Source of the DNA: Cunninghamia lanceolata
Taxonomy: Eukaryota > Streptophyta > Pinopsida > Cupressales > Cupressaceae
Direction: 5' to 3'
Assembly (NCBI GenBank): GCA_027924645.1
Contig: BSBN01000888.1
Span: 13,895,001-13,959,000 of the forward strand
Length of the DNA stretch: 64,000 bases
The notes beneath the pieces were generated by a model. That model searched no databases. It was not told the origin of the DNA and saw nothing but the letters and a program-made list of their open reading frames with translations. The position numbers and the translations under genes were made by a program. This document shows positions 37,661 through 49,739 of the stretch, piece after piece; the stretch's first letter is position 1; each line of letters opens with the position of its first letter.

Positions 37661-40600
37661 GTATGTAGTACCACAAATTGGTGGAACACACACAAAAACA
37701 CAATAAATCGATGGCCAGTATTCAAAATACTTAGCAGGACAATATATTTGTCAGAGGAAGGAGAATATGACATCATACCCAAATACTCAGGTTAGATCTC
37801 ACTGCAAGAACATTTATTCATGTGTACAGTGGTATGGAGAGAAATATATGAATATAATAAGAAATTGTACACCCATTTCTTTTATTGGACACTGTCGCCC
37901 ATTGCATAGACATAGTATATAAATTAGGAATGAAGGACATAAACTAGATACTAGGAAGAACTACAAAATGAACATTATCATTCTTTAGTCTAGACAAGAA
38001 CGTATACACAACACTACTCATAATCAAGGAGATCATCTTTCAATAGGATCCAGAAGAAGAAGAAAAATTGGAACAAAGTCCACCATCGCTAAGAAGAAAA
38101 GGCTTATGGAAAATTGTAGAATGGATGGATAAAGAATCATACCTGAAGAAGCACAAATTCTACAAAACAACACAATAGGAAGATGAGGAGAGTAGGGAAC
38201 TAGAAACAAAGATTAAGAAAGGAGAAAGAAAATTGGCAGAATCAATAGATATCCAAGAAAAATACTACAATAAGCCCATCCAGGTAAGGGAGGAGAACAT
38301 TTCTAAAGATGGAGATCCTAAGCTAGCCAAGATAGGAGACTATTGGGATGAGAAGGAAGTGGCACAAGTAGTAGAAATCTTGTCTGAGTATTGAGAATTT
38401 CTTTCCTAGGAAGTTCACAGAGTTGAAGGGAATCAAAGAGGAAGTCAAAACAATGAAAATATAACTAAAAGAAGGTAGTAAACCAATCTATAAAAGACCA
38501 TATAGATTGAATCCAAACATGAAGAAGAAAGTTAAAATAGAACTTGATAAGATGTTTGAAGCAAGGATCATAAAACCAATAGAAGAAGTAGAGTGGATCA
38601 ACCCAATGGTAGTACATAATAAGAAAATAAGAGAAATCAAGGTTTACAAAGACTATAGAGAATTGAATAAAGCTTGCATTCATGATCCTTTCCTTACACC
38701 ATTCACATAGGAAATCTTGGAGTCAGTTGTTGGTATAGAAATTTAGTCCTTCAATGATGGATTCTCCAAATACCACTAGGTAAAAATTAGAGAAGAAGAT
38801 CAACCTAAAACAACATTTGCATATGAACTAAGATCTTTCATGTATATTGTTATGCCATTTGGATTAAAAAGTACACATGTAGTATTCAGTAGAATTATGG
38901 TAAATGCATTCAAGGAGTTTATAGATGATTTTCTAGAAGTCTATTTGGATGATTGGATTGTATTTGGACTAGTCAAAGATCATACACAGACATTGAGATT
39001 AATGCTGAATAAATGTAGAAGCTTGCAAATCTCCCTCAACTTGAAGAAATGCACTTTTGTAGCATTAGGAACACTTCTAGGTCATATAATATGAAAAGAA
39101 GGCTTGATGGTTGATCCCCTAAAAATTGAAATTATTCAAAACTTGCCACCACCAAAAACCACATCTAATATCAAAACATTCCTAGGATATACCGTTTACC
39201 ACTAGAAGTTCATCAAGAATTATGTAGCCATCTTAACACCTATAGAAGAACTATTGAAGAAGAAGTAGGGAAAAAGTATTACTTGGAATGAACAACACTA
39301 AGAGGCATTCGACACATTGAAACAAAAGATAGAAGAAGCACCTATACTCATATTTTTGGATTGGGGGTACACATTCCATGTTCATGTGGATGCATCAGGG
39401 ATTGTAGTACTTAAGAGAAGCACTGACTTAGCCAAGGGATTCTAAGGATCATACTACAACATTTGTAAGTAGGAATTGTCAAATGCATAGAAGAATTATA
39501 CCACAACTAAAAGGGAAGCCCTAGCATTGGTGTATGAATTACAAAAGTTTAGACATTACCTCTCGTCAACACCTTTTGTATTCTATAGTAATCATGAACC
39601 ATTCAAATACCTACTAAAAAAACCAATCATCCAAGGAAGAATTTATCGATGGCTACTCTTATTTTAGGAGTTTGAATTCTCAATCATGGTGAAACTGGGA
39701 AAGCACGATTAGGGACCAGAGTACTTGTCCAGAATTGAGTACGGGAAGATCTAGAGGTACATGAAGAAGAACTGTTTAGTACAAATCTATTCAGAGTGAA
39801 TGTGGTCCCAGAGGAGTTGAAAGATATAGCATACATATTAACTAAAGGTGCACCTGCAATAGGGATGTTAGCACAAGAAAGACAAAACCTAATGCATAAG
39901 TATTTTCCATATACACTTATTGAAGGAGAGATACATGTCCAAGGAAAGGATGATATCATCAAAATAGTAGTGTATGAACATGAAAGAGAAGAAATTCGAA
40001 GAGAAGCACATGAAGGAATAGTAGGAGGACATAATGCTAGAGACATGACATCAAGAAAAATCAAACTAGCCAGGTTATGGTGGCCTACACTTATGAAAGA
40101 TACAAAGCGATATGTGAAGAATTATGATGTATGTCAAAGAACAAGGAGACCTACCACAGAGATGAAATGCCATTGAGACTAGTTCCAACATAATTAGATT
40201 TTCATAAATGGGCTATTGACTTCATTCAACCTATAGACCCACCAACAAAGAAGTCAAAAGCTAGATTCATCATTACCATAGTGGAATACCTGACTAAGTG
40301 GGATGAAGCACAACCAACTAGAGACTGCATCCCAAATTCATCTGAGAACATAATTACCAAGTTTGGTTGTCCATTGAGTATAACACATGATCAATGTTTT
40401 AACATTTTGTAAACAAGATGATTTTAGAGCTGCTAGATAACTTCATGATAACACACAACAAGAGTTCACCGTATCATCCACAAGAAAACAAAGCAAGTGA
40501 AGCCTTTAATAAGATCATTAGGGTAGCATTGACAAAGATGTGAAATGGGAACAAGTTAGACTGGGATCTAAAAATACCCATGGTACGCTCAGGATATAGA

Positions 40601-41040
40601 ATAGCATTCAAATGAACCACTAAGTTCACTCCCTATAAATTGGTGTATGGAATAGATGCTACAATACCAGTACACTTCATATTGCCAAATTTCTAGACAG
40701 TAAACACTCTCAAGCTAGGTGAAGAAGACTCTCCCACACAGAGGGTTGAATAATTTGATAAAATGGATGACGATAGATTTATGGTTGCATACAATATGAA
40801 CTTGGAAAGGAAAAGATAGAAGGCTTGGCATGATAGAAACGTAAGGAACAAGACATTCAAGGGAGGTGATTTAGTACTCATTTATGACAAAATTAAGAAG
40901 CAAGGAAAACTCAAGAAAAGGTGGCTGGGACCATTCTACATTGAAGAAATTACAAATTTTAGAGCAATCAAACTAAAGAATATGGAAGGTCAGATATCAA
41001 CTAGCTATGTCAATGGTGCTAGACTCAAGAAATATTTTCA
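37661..41040 (+). pseudogene. gypsy pol of G2: reverse transcriptase, RNase H, integrase, broken
   Basis: Reverse transcriptase starts near 38480 (MNPNMKKKVKIELDKMFEA). It has VMPFGLKSTHVVFSRIM-like sequence near 38850 and YLDD at 38942-38953, so the catalytic aspartates remain. RNase H follows near 39370-39620 (HVHVDASG, then EALALVYELQKFRHYLSS). Integrase at 39796-40176 has a zinc-binding region with EAHEGIVGGH and VCQRTRR, where the first Cys of the CX2C pair is now Tyr. A decayed catalytic core follows, and a C-terminal part near 40860-41040 has GDLVLIYDK, KKRWLGPFYI and NGARLKKYF. About twenty stops. Domain order RT-RNase H-integrase shows Ty3/gypsy. Confidence 0.85.
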
Positions 41041-41094
41041 ACTAAAGCCAAGCATGTCTTGAGGACATGACATATTTTTAAAGGCGGTTGATGA

Positions 41095-41554
41095 TGTTAG
41101 CAGGGTGTAGGGCAAGAAGAAAAGCTGACAGGAAGCTGGCACATACACTATATGTAGAGTCCAAGCCACAGAAGATGATAAATAACACATCCTTATATGT
41201 AAAAGATATAGTATATATAGATATAGGATATGATGATATAGGTTAAGAAAATAGGAGATAGGTTCTGATATGTAAATGACATAGAAGTCATGTTGATGGA
41301 TGAGGCAGAGACTTAGACCTACCCAAGGATGAATGTATGATGTTTTGTTACTGATTATATACATATATGGAGATCTATCTGTATCAGGTAATTCTATGTT
41401 TTCTTATTATTATCTATATGTGATACTCTATCTCTATTATTCTTTATATTTTACTATCAATCTCTAGCTACTTGATTGAGGTATAAACTAACTACAAAGA
41501 CGTGACTGAGGATTAGATATCCAGACTGGTATCCCTCACCATTTCTTACCAATA
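41095..41554 (+). repeat. 3' LTR of G2
   Basis: 460 bases from TGTTAGCAGGG to TTACCAATA. It pairs with 27080-27542 and is followed by the duplicated target GGGAT. Confidence 0.9.
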
Positions 41555-42250
41555 GGGATTATTAATGTTTATGTTCCCAATGATGCTATAGAAAGATCTT
41601 TTATTTGGCATTGGATTGCAAATTCAATACCTGCCGCCAATTGGGTTTTGTGTAGGGACTTCAATATGATTGAAATGGCCTATGATAAATTTGGAGTTTT
41701 ACCTATGTAGTGGACAATTGGTGAAAGGGAGACATGGTTTCATATGCATAATAAATTGGGTCTTTTTAATCCCAATATAGACTGCTTCCTTCTTAACTCA
41801 TAATGGTACACTTGGAGCAATTTGCAGGCTAGTCCTAAAAGGGTTTTAAAGAGGCTTAATAGAGCTATGATATCTTCAATCTTTTTTTGTTCCTTTGCCA
41901 TTAGTTTGTCCTTACCAGTGGAATCATTAGGAGATGCAATCTTATCAGATCACTTTCCAATCTATTTTCATATTGAGTGGTTGTATTCAAGACCTAAACT
42001 GCTAAAAAGCCTATTTTTTCTAAACATGTCTTTTCTCAACAATTCTCTAATGTTGGCATACATTCAACATGTTTGGAACTTACCCCTAAAATATTTGCAT
42101 GGCATGGGATGGATTTCATGGTGGAATGATGCCATCACCCTACCTTGTGGTTTCTTCACATTTATGAGAGATAACTTGCCCAATTTCACTGCCAGTCATA
42201 TGATGCCACCACTAGCAAGCTCTACCTTGCCACCACTGCTCTAGAAGTGC
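41555..42250 (+). pseudogene. LINE ORF2 endonuclease, second part (after G2)
   Basis: The frame continues exactly from 27079: GIINVYVPNDAIERSFIWHW, then NWVLCRDFNMIE with the conserved catalytic DFN. Further on are WYTWSN and LSDHFPI near 41950, the SDH catalytic motif of APE-type endonucleases. A few stops and one frameshift. Together with 26740-27079 this makes a nearly complete endonuclease domain. Confidence 0.85.
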
Positions 42251-42935
42251 AACCAATTGACTCCATTTCTTAGCTCTAGATAGCTCACCTAAGGAAATAG
42301 AAGAAAATTGTAGATGCTCATTGAGCTCATGGTACGCAAATCAGAGCTTAGTGCCACTAGCTCAAGATTGGGGATAAAGTTTCTTAAGGAATTTTTTAAA
42401 GCTCTTCAAGCTCGCCATACTTCCCAATCGATTAAAAAAATCTATGAAGGATATCAACTCCTTGATGAGATTCATGATATCCTACAAGCCTTTGTTCGTC
42501 ACTATGAACAAGTTTTTGCAGCTCAAGATATTACTCCTACTAGGCAAGTTGCTCAACAACAATGCCTTGTAGCCATCCCCTATTGGCTATCAAATACTCA
42601 GCAAGTTCTGTGTGACCAACTTCTTACTCAAGGTGACCTCAAGGAAGTGGTCTTCTACATGGTTAATGACAAGGCCCCTCGTTTGGATGGATTTCTGTGT
42701 GAATTTTATAAACCTTTCTTGGATACAATGGGCAGTGATCTGCATAGCGTATATCTTGAAGCCATCCAAATTGGTTCTCTAGGTACACTAATTAAGAAAG
42801 AAAATATCAAGTTCATACCTAAAGCTGGTGACCATGATGATATCAACAATTGGCATTCCATCATGCTGTTGAATGTCTCCTATAAGATCATTGCAAAGGC
42901 TTTTATGCTCAAACTTCACTCTTAATGTTACCTCT
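42251..42935 (+). pseudogene. LINE ORF2 reverse transcriptase, first part (before LARD)
   Basis: A 203-codon open frame at 42314-42925 has the linker and RT start: KIYEGYQLL, LKEVVFYMVNDKAPRLDGF (the K.PG.DG motif with Gly changed), CEFYKPF, KFIPKAGDHDDINNWHSIMLLN (the PK..R.I.L block) and YKIIAKAFMLKL. The next LINE residues are encoded from 55829, after the inserted LARD; a single-base frame difference precedes the junction. Confidence 0.85.
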
Positions 42936-43047
42936 TGTCACAACTCAACTTTTTTTAAAACTAATATAAAACAATATATTCATTTAAAATACAAAATGGA
43001 TTTCACATAAGGAATAGATGATAAGTTTGCAAATCCATTAGTGAGTG

Positions 43048-43180
43048 GAAGATGCATTTTCCTTAAACAAAGACAGTGGAGGGAGCATTTTTCCTTAAAC
43101 AAAGACAGTGGAGAAAGCATTATCCTTAAAATAAGACAGTGGAGGATGCATTCGTATTAAAAAAAGACAGTGGGGGTGCA
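43048..43180 (+). repeat. ~33-bp tandem repeat in LARD U3, four copies
   Basis: Each copy has GCAT, TTCCTTAAAC (or a variant) and AAAGACAGTGGAGG. The array ends 10 bases before the TATA box, the usual place for enhancer repeats. It is repeated in the 3' LTR at about 51268-51395. Confidence 0.85.
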
Positions 43181-43190
43181 TGGAATTTTC

Positions 43191-43198
43191 TATAAATG
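43191..43198 (+). promoter_or_regulatory. TATA box of the LARD 5' LTR
   Basis: TATAAATG in the context TTTTCTATAAATGCC, just downstream of the tandem repeats. The identical site is at 51407 in the 3' LTR. Confidence 0.6.
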
Positions 43199-43810
43199 CC
43201 TAGAATTGCAAGGATTTGAGGAAGAAGGAAGGCATCTCTAGTTTGGGGAGTGCTAGAGAAATTTGTATGAGCTCTCTTCTTCATTATTTTGTTTTGTTTC
43301 TCTTAAATGACTAGTTCTTGAATTTTTGTTAAAAGATTTTAGTTGTAATTGCTATGTTGCAATTTAGCATTTGTGTTGAAGTTTTTTTTTTATGAAAGTT
43401 AGATATACATTCCTCTTAATCTGCCCCACCTCTCTGCCATAACCTCCTACCATCCATACCCTATTACATACCCTCTTAATCTGTAGCTTGGCTTGTTTAG
43501 CATTCTATATCTGGCAGCTTCCATAATTGTCAGGCCTATATCAAAGATCATATTGTATGATTTGATCAGCTGGTTTCTACATTTGTCCACTGTTTTATTC
43601 ACATTTTGGTCAATGTTCCAGCCTAAGCCAGTATGCTGAGAAGTGCATCCATTAACCTCAGATCTAGAATGTTTCTGTGTACCTCCCTCAGAGGAAAATA
43701 GGTGGACTGTGAGTAAAATTCAGTCATCATACATATTTGTATTAATTCAAATTTAATTGTTTTATAGTGGTTATTACTTAATGCATGACAAGGATAGTGG
43801 AAATTACCTT

Positions 43811-45160
43811 TACACCGGTGAGCTTCATTTGTTTAAAAGTTTCTAATTTCTTTTCAACAAATCCATTTTGTGCACACCCTGCGATCACTGCATACCATGA
43901 GGTGACACTTCTTTGAGGCATTTTGCCAAACAGCTGATGTGGCCTTGTCTATGCACTTCATAATCATTGCATTTCACTTGATGACATCTCTTTGAGGCAT
44001 TTTGTCAAATAGTTCACTTGCCCTGTCTAAACTTCCACATTTTGCATACATGTCCACCCACACACTTGCAATCTATGATATTAAGGTATAAATATTCCCT
44101 GAATTTACTTGGTTTTGATTCTATAATCTTAAGGTATATATTCCCTGGAATTCATTTGGCTCTGATTCTATGGTCTCAAGGTATCTATTTCCTCAAATCC
44201 ATTCATCTTCGGTTCTACAATTTGAGGCATCTAAGTCCTCGAATTCATTTGGATTTGATTATATGATGTCAAGCTATCTATTAGGATCGAATTCTAGAAA
44301 CTTTAAGGTGTCAATTCCCTCAAATTCATTTATATCCAATTTCACAAAATTCCTCCTTTTATGCTTTGATGGCTGTCCACACCTTGTTCTAGTGCCCACG
44401 CAGGTTTAGGCAGGGAGAACCATTGCAAAGGTTGAGGAGCCTGGCTTTACATTCGCCAATTGCATTTGCTTAAAAGTTTCTAAGGCCTCTTCAACCAATC
44501 TATGTAAACGCACCCTACTGTCATGGAAATCCATGAGATCACATTTCTATGAGTTGTTTTGTCAAACACTTGGCATGCCTTGTCTACGCTTTCGCAATTT
44601 GAATACTTGTTAAATAGGGAATTTGTAACTACGATATCTCCTTTCCATTTTGCTTTGATGAATGTCAATATCCTGTTCCAAAGCTCCCACGCTGGCACTG
44701 GAGGACGCTGGTAGAGGTTGTGGAAATTTGATTTACAGTTGTTAATTTCATTTGCTTAAAAGTCTCTAAGGCCTCTTCAATTATTGTGACGCCCCCGCTG
44801 ATATGACATTATTTTGTGTCATTTTGTCATACAGCTCACATGCCTCGTCTGTATTCCCACTGGCAACTACAACATTTGACAAAATTCCTGCTCAATTATG
44901 ATTTGATGGTTAGCTATACACTATCCCAAGGCTCTCATTTTCACACAGGCTGGAAGGATGCTAGAAAAAGTTACAAAATTTGGTTTTACACTTGTTAATT
45001 GCTTTTGCTTGAAAGTTTCTTGTGATTTTTCAACAAATCCTGCAATCATTGCATTCTTGAGTGATGTCTCTTTGAGGCATTTAGTCAAAAAGATTATGTG
45101 CTTTATCTCTACTCCTACATTTTTGTATACCTGCCAAAATGCTTCCTCCCTTAAGATTTG
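43811..45160 (-). pseudogene. Captured PPR-protein gene fragments in the 5' LTR (antisense)
   Basis: On the minus strand, pieces of pentatricopeptide repeats of the plant PLS type occur in order. Near 45100-44930: LKNAMIAGFVEKSQETFKQ and VKPNFVTFSSILPACVKM. Near 44660-44500: VVTNSLFNKYSNCESVDKA, CQVFDKTTHRNVISW. Near 43945-43811: LFGKMPQRSVTSWYAVIAG, GFVEKKLETFKQMKLTGVK. PPR proteins bind organelle RNA in plastids or mitochondria. The pieces are in different frames with stops and are separated by a 48-base minisatellite (44081-44345), so no protein is made. They are antisense to the element. The same pieces recur in the 3' LTR. A neighbouring PPR gene under the LTR is excluded because both LTRs carry it. 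Confidence 0.75.
44081..44345 (+). repeat. ~48-bp minisatellite within the PPR-derived segment
   Basis: Five to six diverged units, each with AAGGTAT.TATTCCCT or similar, then AATTCATTTGG and GATTCTATG. The matching array in the 3' LTR is at about 52003-52266. Confidence 0.75.
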
Positions 45161-45595
45161 ACAAAACATTCCCCTTTTTGATATGCTTGATACTCTGTTT
45201 CTCGACACAGGTAGGGAGGACGATGGCAAAAAAAAAGGTTGTGAAATTTGTTGGACTAAGACCTTGTCAAATGTTATAAGAGTAAAGACCTCAATTAGAA
45301 ATAAATCATGACTGTCGAACCTTAACGGAAACCAGGAGGTACAAATAGAAAACTTAGTAATTGAGAACAACTTCAATTGTCTGACTAATAATGATAAAGT
45401 GTCCAATATGACTTATGTAAAGAAATAAAGCTTGTTTGACTAATAATGCTAACATTTAGGGAAGTTTCAGTCAAGAAACTTATTGAGATTCTAATATTGT
45501 AAATTCCTATCCATTCTCCAAGTCAAATGTTGTTGCAAGGAATTGATCCTCATATCATACTTTTGAACAATGTGCGTGCTCAACAATTTAATTAA

Positions 45596-45645
45596 CAATA
45601 ATAACAATAATAATAATAATAATAAATAATAATAACAATAAATTT
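45596..45645 (+). repeat. AAT microsatellite, short allele
   Basis: A (AAT)n tract with interruptions, about 45 bases. The corresponding tract in the 3' LTR is nearly twice as long. Confidence 0.85.
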
Positions 45646-47871
45646 AATAGATATAATTATGGATGCATTCGATATAAATATTATGAATTAGATATAAATA
45701 TAATAAAAAGTGCAAGCGATAACATAATGGATGGTAAATAGCATAAGGTAAACTCATATAAATGAAATGAATTACTAAGGGTAAACATTGTAATATACAA
45801 ATAAAATATATGTAAGAGCACAATAGAGAGTCATGATGCCAATAAAGAGATACAAGGGTAATAAATTTTGAGAGACAACTACACAAGACAAATCCATAAT
45901 GAATGCATCTATTGTCATGAGATTATATTAGTATAGGCTAGAGAAATAAGGATTTATATGACGGAATTTTTACATATTTGAGGAGTGGTTACCTTGACGA
46001 TAGTGGTGGATTATTATTCAAACTAAGCTATTTGGTACTCTTTAATAATTAAATGGATTTTCTTACTATGATTAAGATTAGGTATCATGTTTAAACCTTG
46101 GCAGGGTCAAGATATTGTATCGTAATTGATACTACTTATATATGCATTATCACACACATAGGGTATGGCGGATAGATATGTATATCTTTTATAATATGAG
46201 TTTCATCAAAAGTGATTGAATTAAGTATATGGTGAATTAAATTTCATATCATACCTTAGATTATGAGAATTTCCAAATGATCAAACAGGGGTATTGTTGG
46301 CTTTCAAATGATTGAATACAAATGCTTGGAATTGTAATAAATTAAAAAGGGTTTATTGAAATTGTATATGTTAATTTAGTAGTTGAATTAGTTATCAAAG
46401 ATTATTTGTATTTAACCTAGATCAAATTTTGCAAGAACTTCTATTTATGAGTATTTTTCTACTCATATGTTTATGAAAATTGATTAAGTTTATTTTCTAG
46501 TTCCATTCATGATGATAGAGCATCTTTTATCTACAATATGATTAAAATAGTATTTCCTTTGATCAACTGTTATTATGCAAGATTTTCCTTTGTCATTAGA
46601 TAGGTAAACCTTGTGAAGAAACATCCAAACTCAAACAAATCACAGTGTTCGGTATTTACAGTACATCTGGGTCACGTTTATGGGTAATGCTGTTGTGTTG
46701 AACCAAGTACCTCGCACCGAACATAGCTACAACAACGACGTCTGGGCACCATCCCTCTAAATCGTCGGGGAGTAATAAGGAACATGTCGAAGTTAAATCC
46801 ATAGGAAGGGAAAATCTCCTTGGATATCCCACTAAGAAGATTAACTAAAAAAGAAAGGATGATTCTATTGAACTAATGATTACCAAGATGCTCAAAACAC
46901 TCCAAGCATACTATCAGAAAACGAGGCTTATTGACACGTGGGTGTAGATCGGGGAGGACATGTGAAATGTCAGATAGGGCAACTAGATCAATCCAGAAAT
47001 GCTATCTATCATATGCTTTCACCTTGCCCTTGCAGATCGTGGCGAAAGTACTAGGGGATCAGGAACGGACTTAGTCACAAAAATTACCTAATTTGGCTCG
47101 GGGAAGTAAGCTAGCTTTCATGGGTAGACACCTTATAGGTATTCCTCCACACTAGGACTAACTGACAAACACCCCTTTAGGTGTTTGTGGTAGTGGACTA
47201 ACTTCCGTCCCTGTTTCACTGAGTGGGTGGCAGCCGACGAAGAACTGTTTGGGGTAGGAAATAACCTTAGAAAGGGTTGGGTACCTGCTCATAGTTACAC
47301 CAAACATAGTGCAAAAAAGAACTACATGTTCACATTCCCCGCGTTAGTCACATCCTAAGGAGGGGGCCTTGATCCTGTGGATACAGGGTATGTAGGCAGT
47401 CTGGACGGTGAAGGATGCCCCCAGTACTCAGGTCCCTTGTATTTAGGGTGTCCTACAATTAGCATTGTGATTGTAAATCTCTTAGTAGTGATTACTGAGT
47501 TGTGTTAATAGGAGATTGTTAAGTTATTTTTGTGCAGATGAGAAGGATACAGTTACTAGAGGAGAAGCAAGCTATCGAAAAATAATGTAATACATGACTT
47601 AAGGTATGAACTGATCTGTTGTTCTTCTAGATTATTTTACATAATGTACCTTCTCTCATAATGTACTCTAGCTTCACTGGATTTAAACTTGATGATCTGT
47701 TAAGAACCTGATGATTCTAGGGAACTAAACTTCAAGTTTCATTGCATTTCTATAGCACTTCTAGAAGAATTTCACATTTCCTACATCTGTCAGATCAAAA
47801 TTTTTATTCATTGGTATTTTTAAAACAGAGTTTAATGTTATTTGATTTAAGATGAGTCAAGTCCTTACATG

Positions 47872-47883
47872 TGGTATTAGAGC
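47872..47883 (+). other. Primer-binding site of the LARD-like element
   Basis: TGGTATTAGAGC starts two bases after the 5' LTR. It is one base off the initiator tRNA-Met-complementary TGGTATCAGAGC. Confidence 0.75.
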
Positions 47884-48900
47884 TTTTGGTTCAGACACTA
47901 GGCCTGACGGTCCGCTAACCTAAAGCATGGTTAGAATTAAGACATAAGACTAATAGTATTTCCCTCTTGTGATCTAATGATCGTCTAGTAAATGATAAAC
48001 TTGGATAGAAACATGATAAGGTCATAAGTAAACCCTCCCTAGAAGGTGAAGTGGATAGCTTGATGACAGTAATGGTATGTGTAACGGGACAACAGTAATT
48101 GGGTACATGACAATTGTAAGACTGGTGAAGTGAATATCATATTCCGTGGCACATCGTAAACTTTTTAGAATGGCATGCCCTTGGTTGTATGGTGTCATAT
48201 GACTATTCATTTGGATTTTTGATATAGAAGAATGATAAGGTTGTTTCAAGTTTCGTGGCAAATGCTTAATGTGACATGGCGATTATCATTGTTCTCAATG
48301 TGGTTTGAGACCATTGTACGATTTAGTTATTGGAGCGATAGAAGTCCACCTAGTTTCTGTACTCCCCTTAGGTGGTCTTATTGTAAGGCTACATGGTGCT
48401 TGTAATGTGCAAATTTTATGTGATTGTTGCATTATTTATTCTTATGTTAAAGATTTTACTTAAGTGTTAAGCCACAGTATTTTATTTCTTTATTGAAATT
48501 TTGAGGTGGTCCTTTTGCCTCAAGGACTTGTTCTTTGTTGAACTTGGGATGTTGCAATGATTTCTATCTTTGATCTTCACTTTTTCTTGGCTTGTTTTAT
48601 TTTAATTAAGGATTTAACTTATTGACTTGTTTCACTTAATCCTTCTTGTTTTGAGGCATTTTTAAGTTTACAACTGCTGGCATGTGTGGAGTAATGTGAC
48701 TTCTGTAAAACTGCCATATATAGGTAGGGCCCTGGCAGGTTGTATGGGGGAGTAGGTGACTTGGGGAGATTCTACTATAAGGATGGGTTTGTAGATGGGA
48801 CTGGTATGGGATAGTCATAATCCATCCATCCCCGTTCTGTTTCTTGCATATCTCCCTTTTGGAGGATAACACCTTAGGGGTTCTTGAGAGGTCCCTAAAA
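47884..48900. other. LARD interior, left part: nothing recognised
   Basis: Begins with a stretch including TAGAGCTTTTGGTTCAGAC. There are no long open frames and no retroviral domains on either strand. Confidence 0.5.
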
Positions 48901-48959
48901 ACCATCTTTATTTGTCGGTTACTTGGCACTAAGAAGACCATGATGAAAACCCCTTGTGG

Positions 48960-49720
48960 GTGTCATGCGTAATCCCTTCTCCATTCATTTTGTATCCCTG
49001 CACTTGGGGGCAAAACCGTATCTCCAAGTATATCCTCCATGCATCTATTGCAACCACTTGAGCAGGGACAGTTGATGTCAAAAGTGTTCCTTTGAATCCT
49101 TTTCTCCAATTGCTCATTTTCCATTTCATGCTTTGATAGCTCCTCAGCAATATCTCGATTTTCATAAACTTCAGTATCCATAACCCATAGACTATCCCCA
49201 GGGAAAAGCATTCAAGTCAGCTAAAGTGGCCAATTCATTGACCCGTTCCATTGTGCCTTTATGAAGCTTCTGATTTTCCTTCACCACACCAAGGGACTCC
49301 CACACCATCATCTTCAATTGATACATAGTTGTGCATCCAGAAACTCTCAAGTTAATTGAGCTACCATTTGTCGATGTCTTCCGAGACCTCTTTGATGTGC
49401 GCCATTCAACATCAGATAAAGACCCAGAGGAAGCTAAAATGGACCTAGGAGGTTCTTTACATCAAAAAATATGTATATGAATCTCCTCATTTCTATATTC
49501 CAATTTACGCATAAATTCCTAGCTTCCTCTGTCCTCAATGCACTCTTTATAGATCTCTGGTTGTGTTCTTAGAGTATGGATTTTACTCATCTTACACTCC
49601 TGATCATCAACATTTAAGTCCTCCTCTGTTATTGGCACTTCCTTGCAGCTTCCATAAATCCTTGAGACTATATGATGAGTACTAGAGATAGCTATTGACT
49701 TTTGAGAAACTGATGACATT
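48960..49720 (-). pseudogene. Captured ubiquitin-like-domain fragment (UBP26/USP48-type deubiquitinase C-terminus?)
   Basis: On the minus strand, allowing stops and one frameshift: SRIYGSCKEVPITEEDLNVD near 49680-49610. Near 49370-49270 it reads [20 protein letters not shown], followed by [13 protein letters not shown], a ubiquitin-fold pattern. Then come TLADLN and (frame change) [20 protein letters not shown] near 49205-49145. From my knowledge of the families this resembles the ubiquitin-like tail of plant UBP26 (human USP48), a nuclear histone H2B deubiquitinase, but I cannot search a database. Upstream and downstream parts fade. It is antisense to the LARD and flanked by non-coding element sequence, so it is a captured, dead fragment. 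Confidence 0.5.
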
Positions 49721-49739
49721 CATGGACTCCTATATTGGG

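Larger units (their letters stand above)
27080..41554 (+). mobile_element. Ty3/gypsy retrotransposon G2, inserted in the LINE, hosting C3
   Basis: Direct repeats of 463 and 460 bases flank gypsy gag, protease, reverse transcriptase, RNase H and integrase remnants in the plus orientation. The flanks are perfect 5-base duplications: GGGAT at 27075-27079 and at 41555-41559. The LINE frame reads straight across once G2 is removed. LTRs start TGTTAGC and both end CAATA, a non-canonical TG...TA pair. They differ at about 14% of sampled sites. Without the nested copia C3 (31341-37660) the element is about 8.2 kb. Confidence 0.92.
42936..47869 (+). repeat. 5' LTR of the LARD-like element (4.93 kb)
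   Basis: From TGTCACAACTCAAC to AAGTCCTTACA. U3 is short: four tandem repeats (43048-43180) and then a TATA box at 43191. The remainder, about 4.6 kb, would be R-U5 and contains antisense PPR pieces, a ~48-base minisatellite, an AAT microsatellite and a more GC-rich stretch near 46600-47450. Compared with the 3' LTR it has about 290 extra bases at 43609-43899. Confidence 0.9.

Noticed and set aside
45644..45886. Minus-strand 80-codon frame rich in Tyr, Leu and Ile, repeated at 53604-53846
   Set aside because: AT-rich LTR sequence duplicated with the LARD LTR; composition-driven hydrophobic translation.
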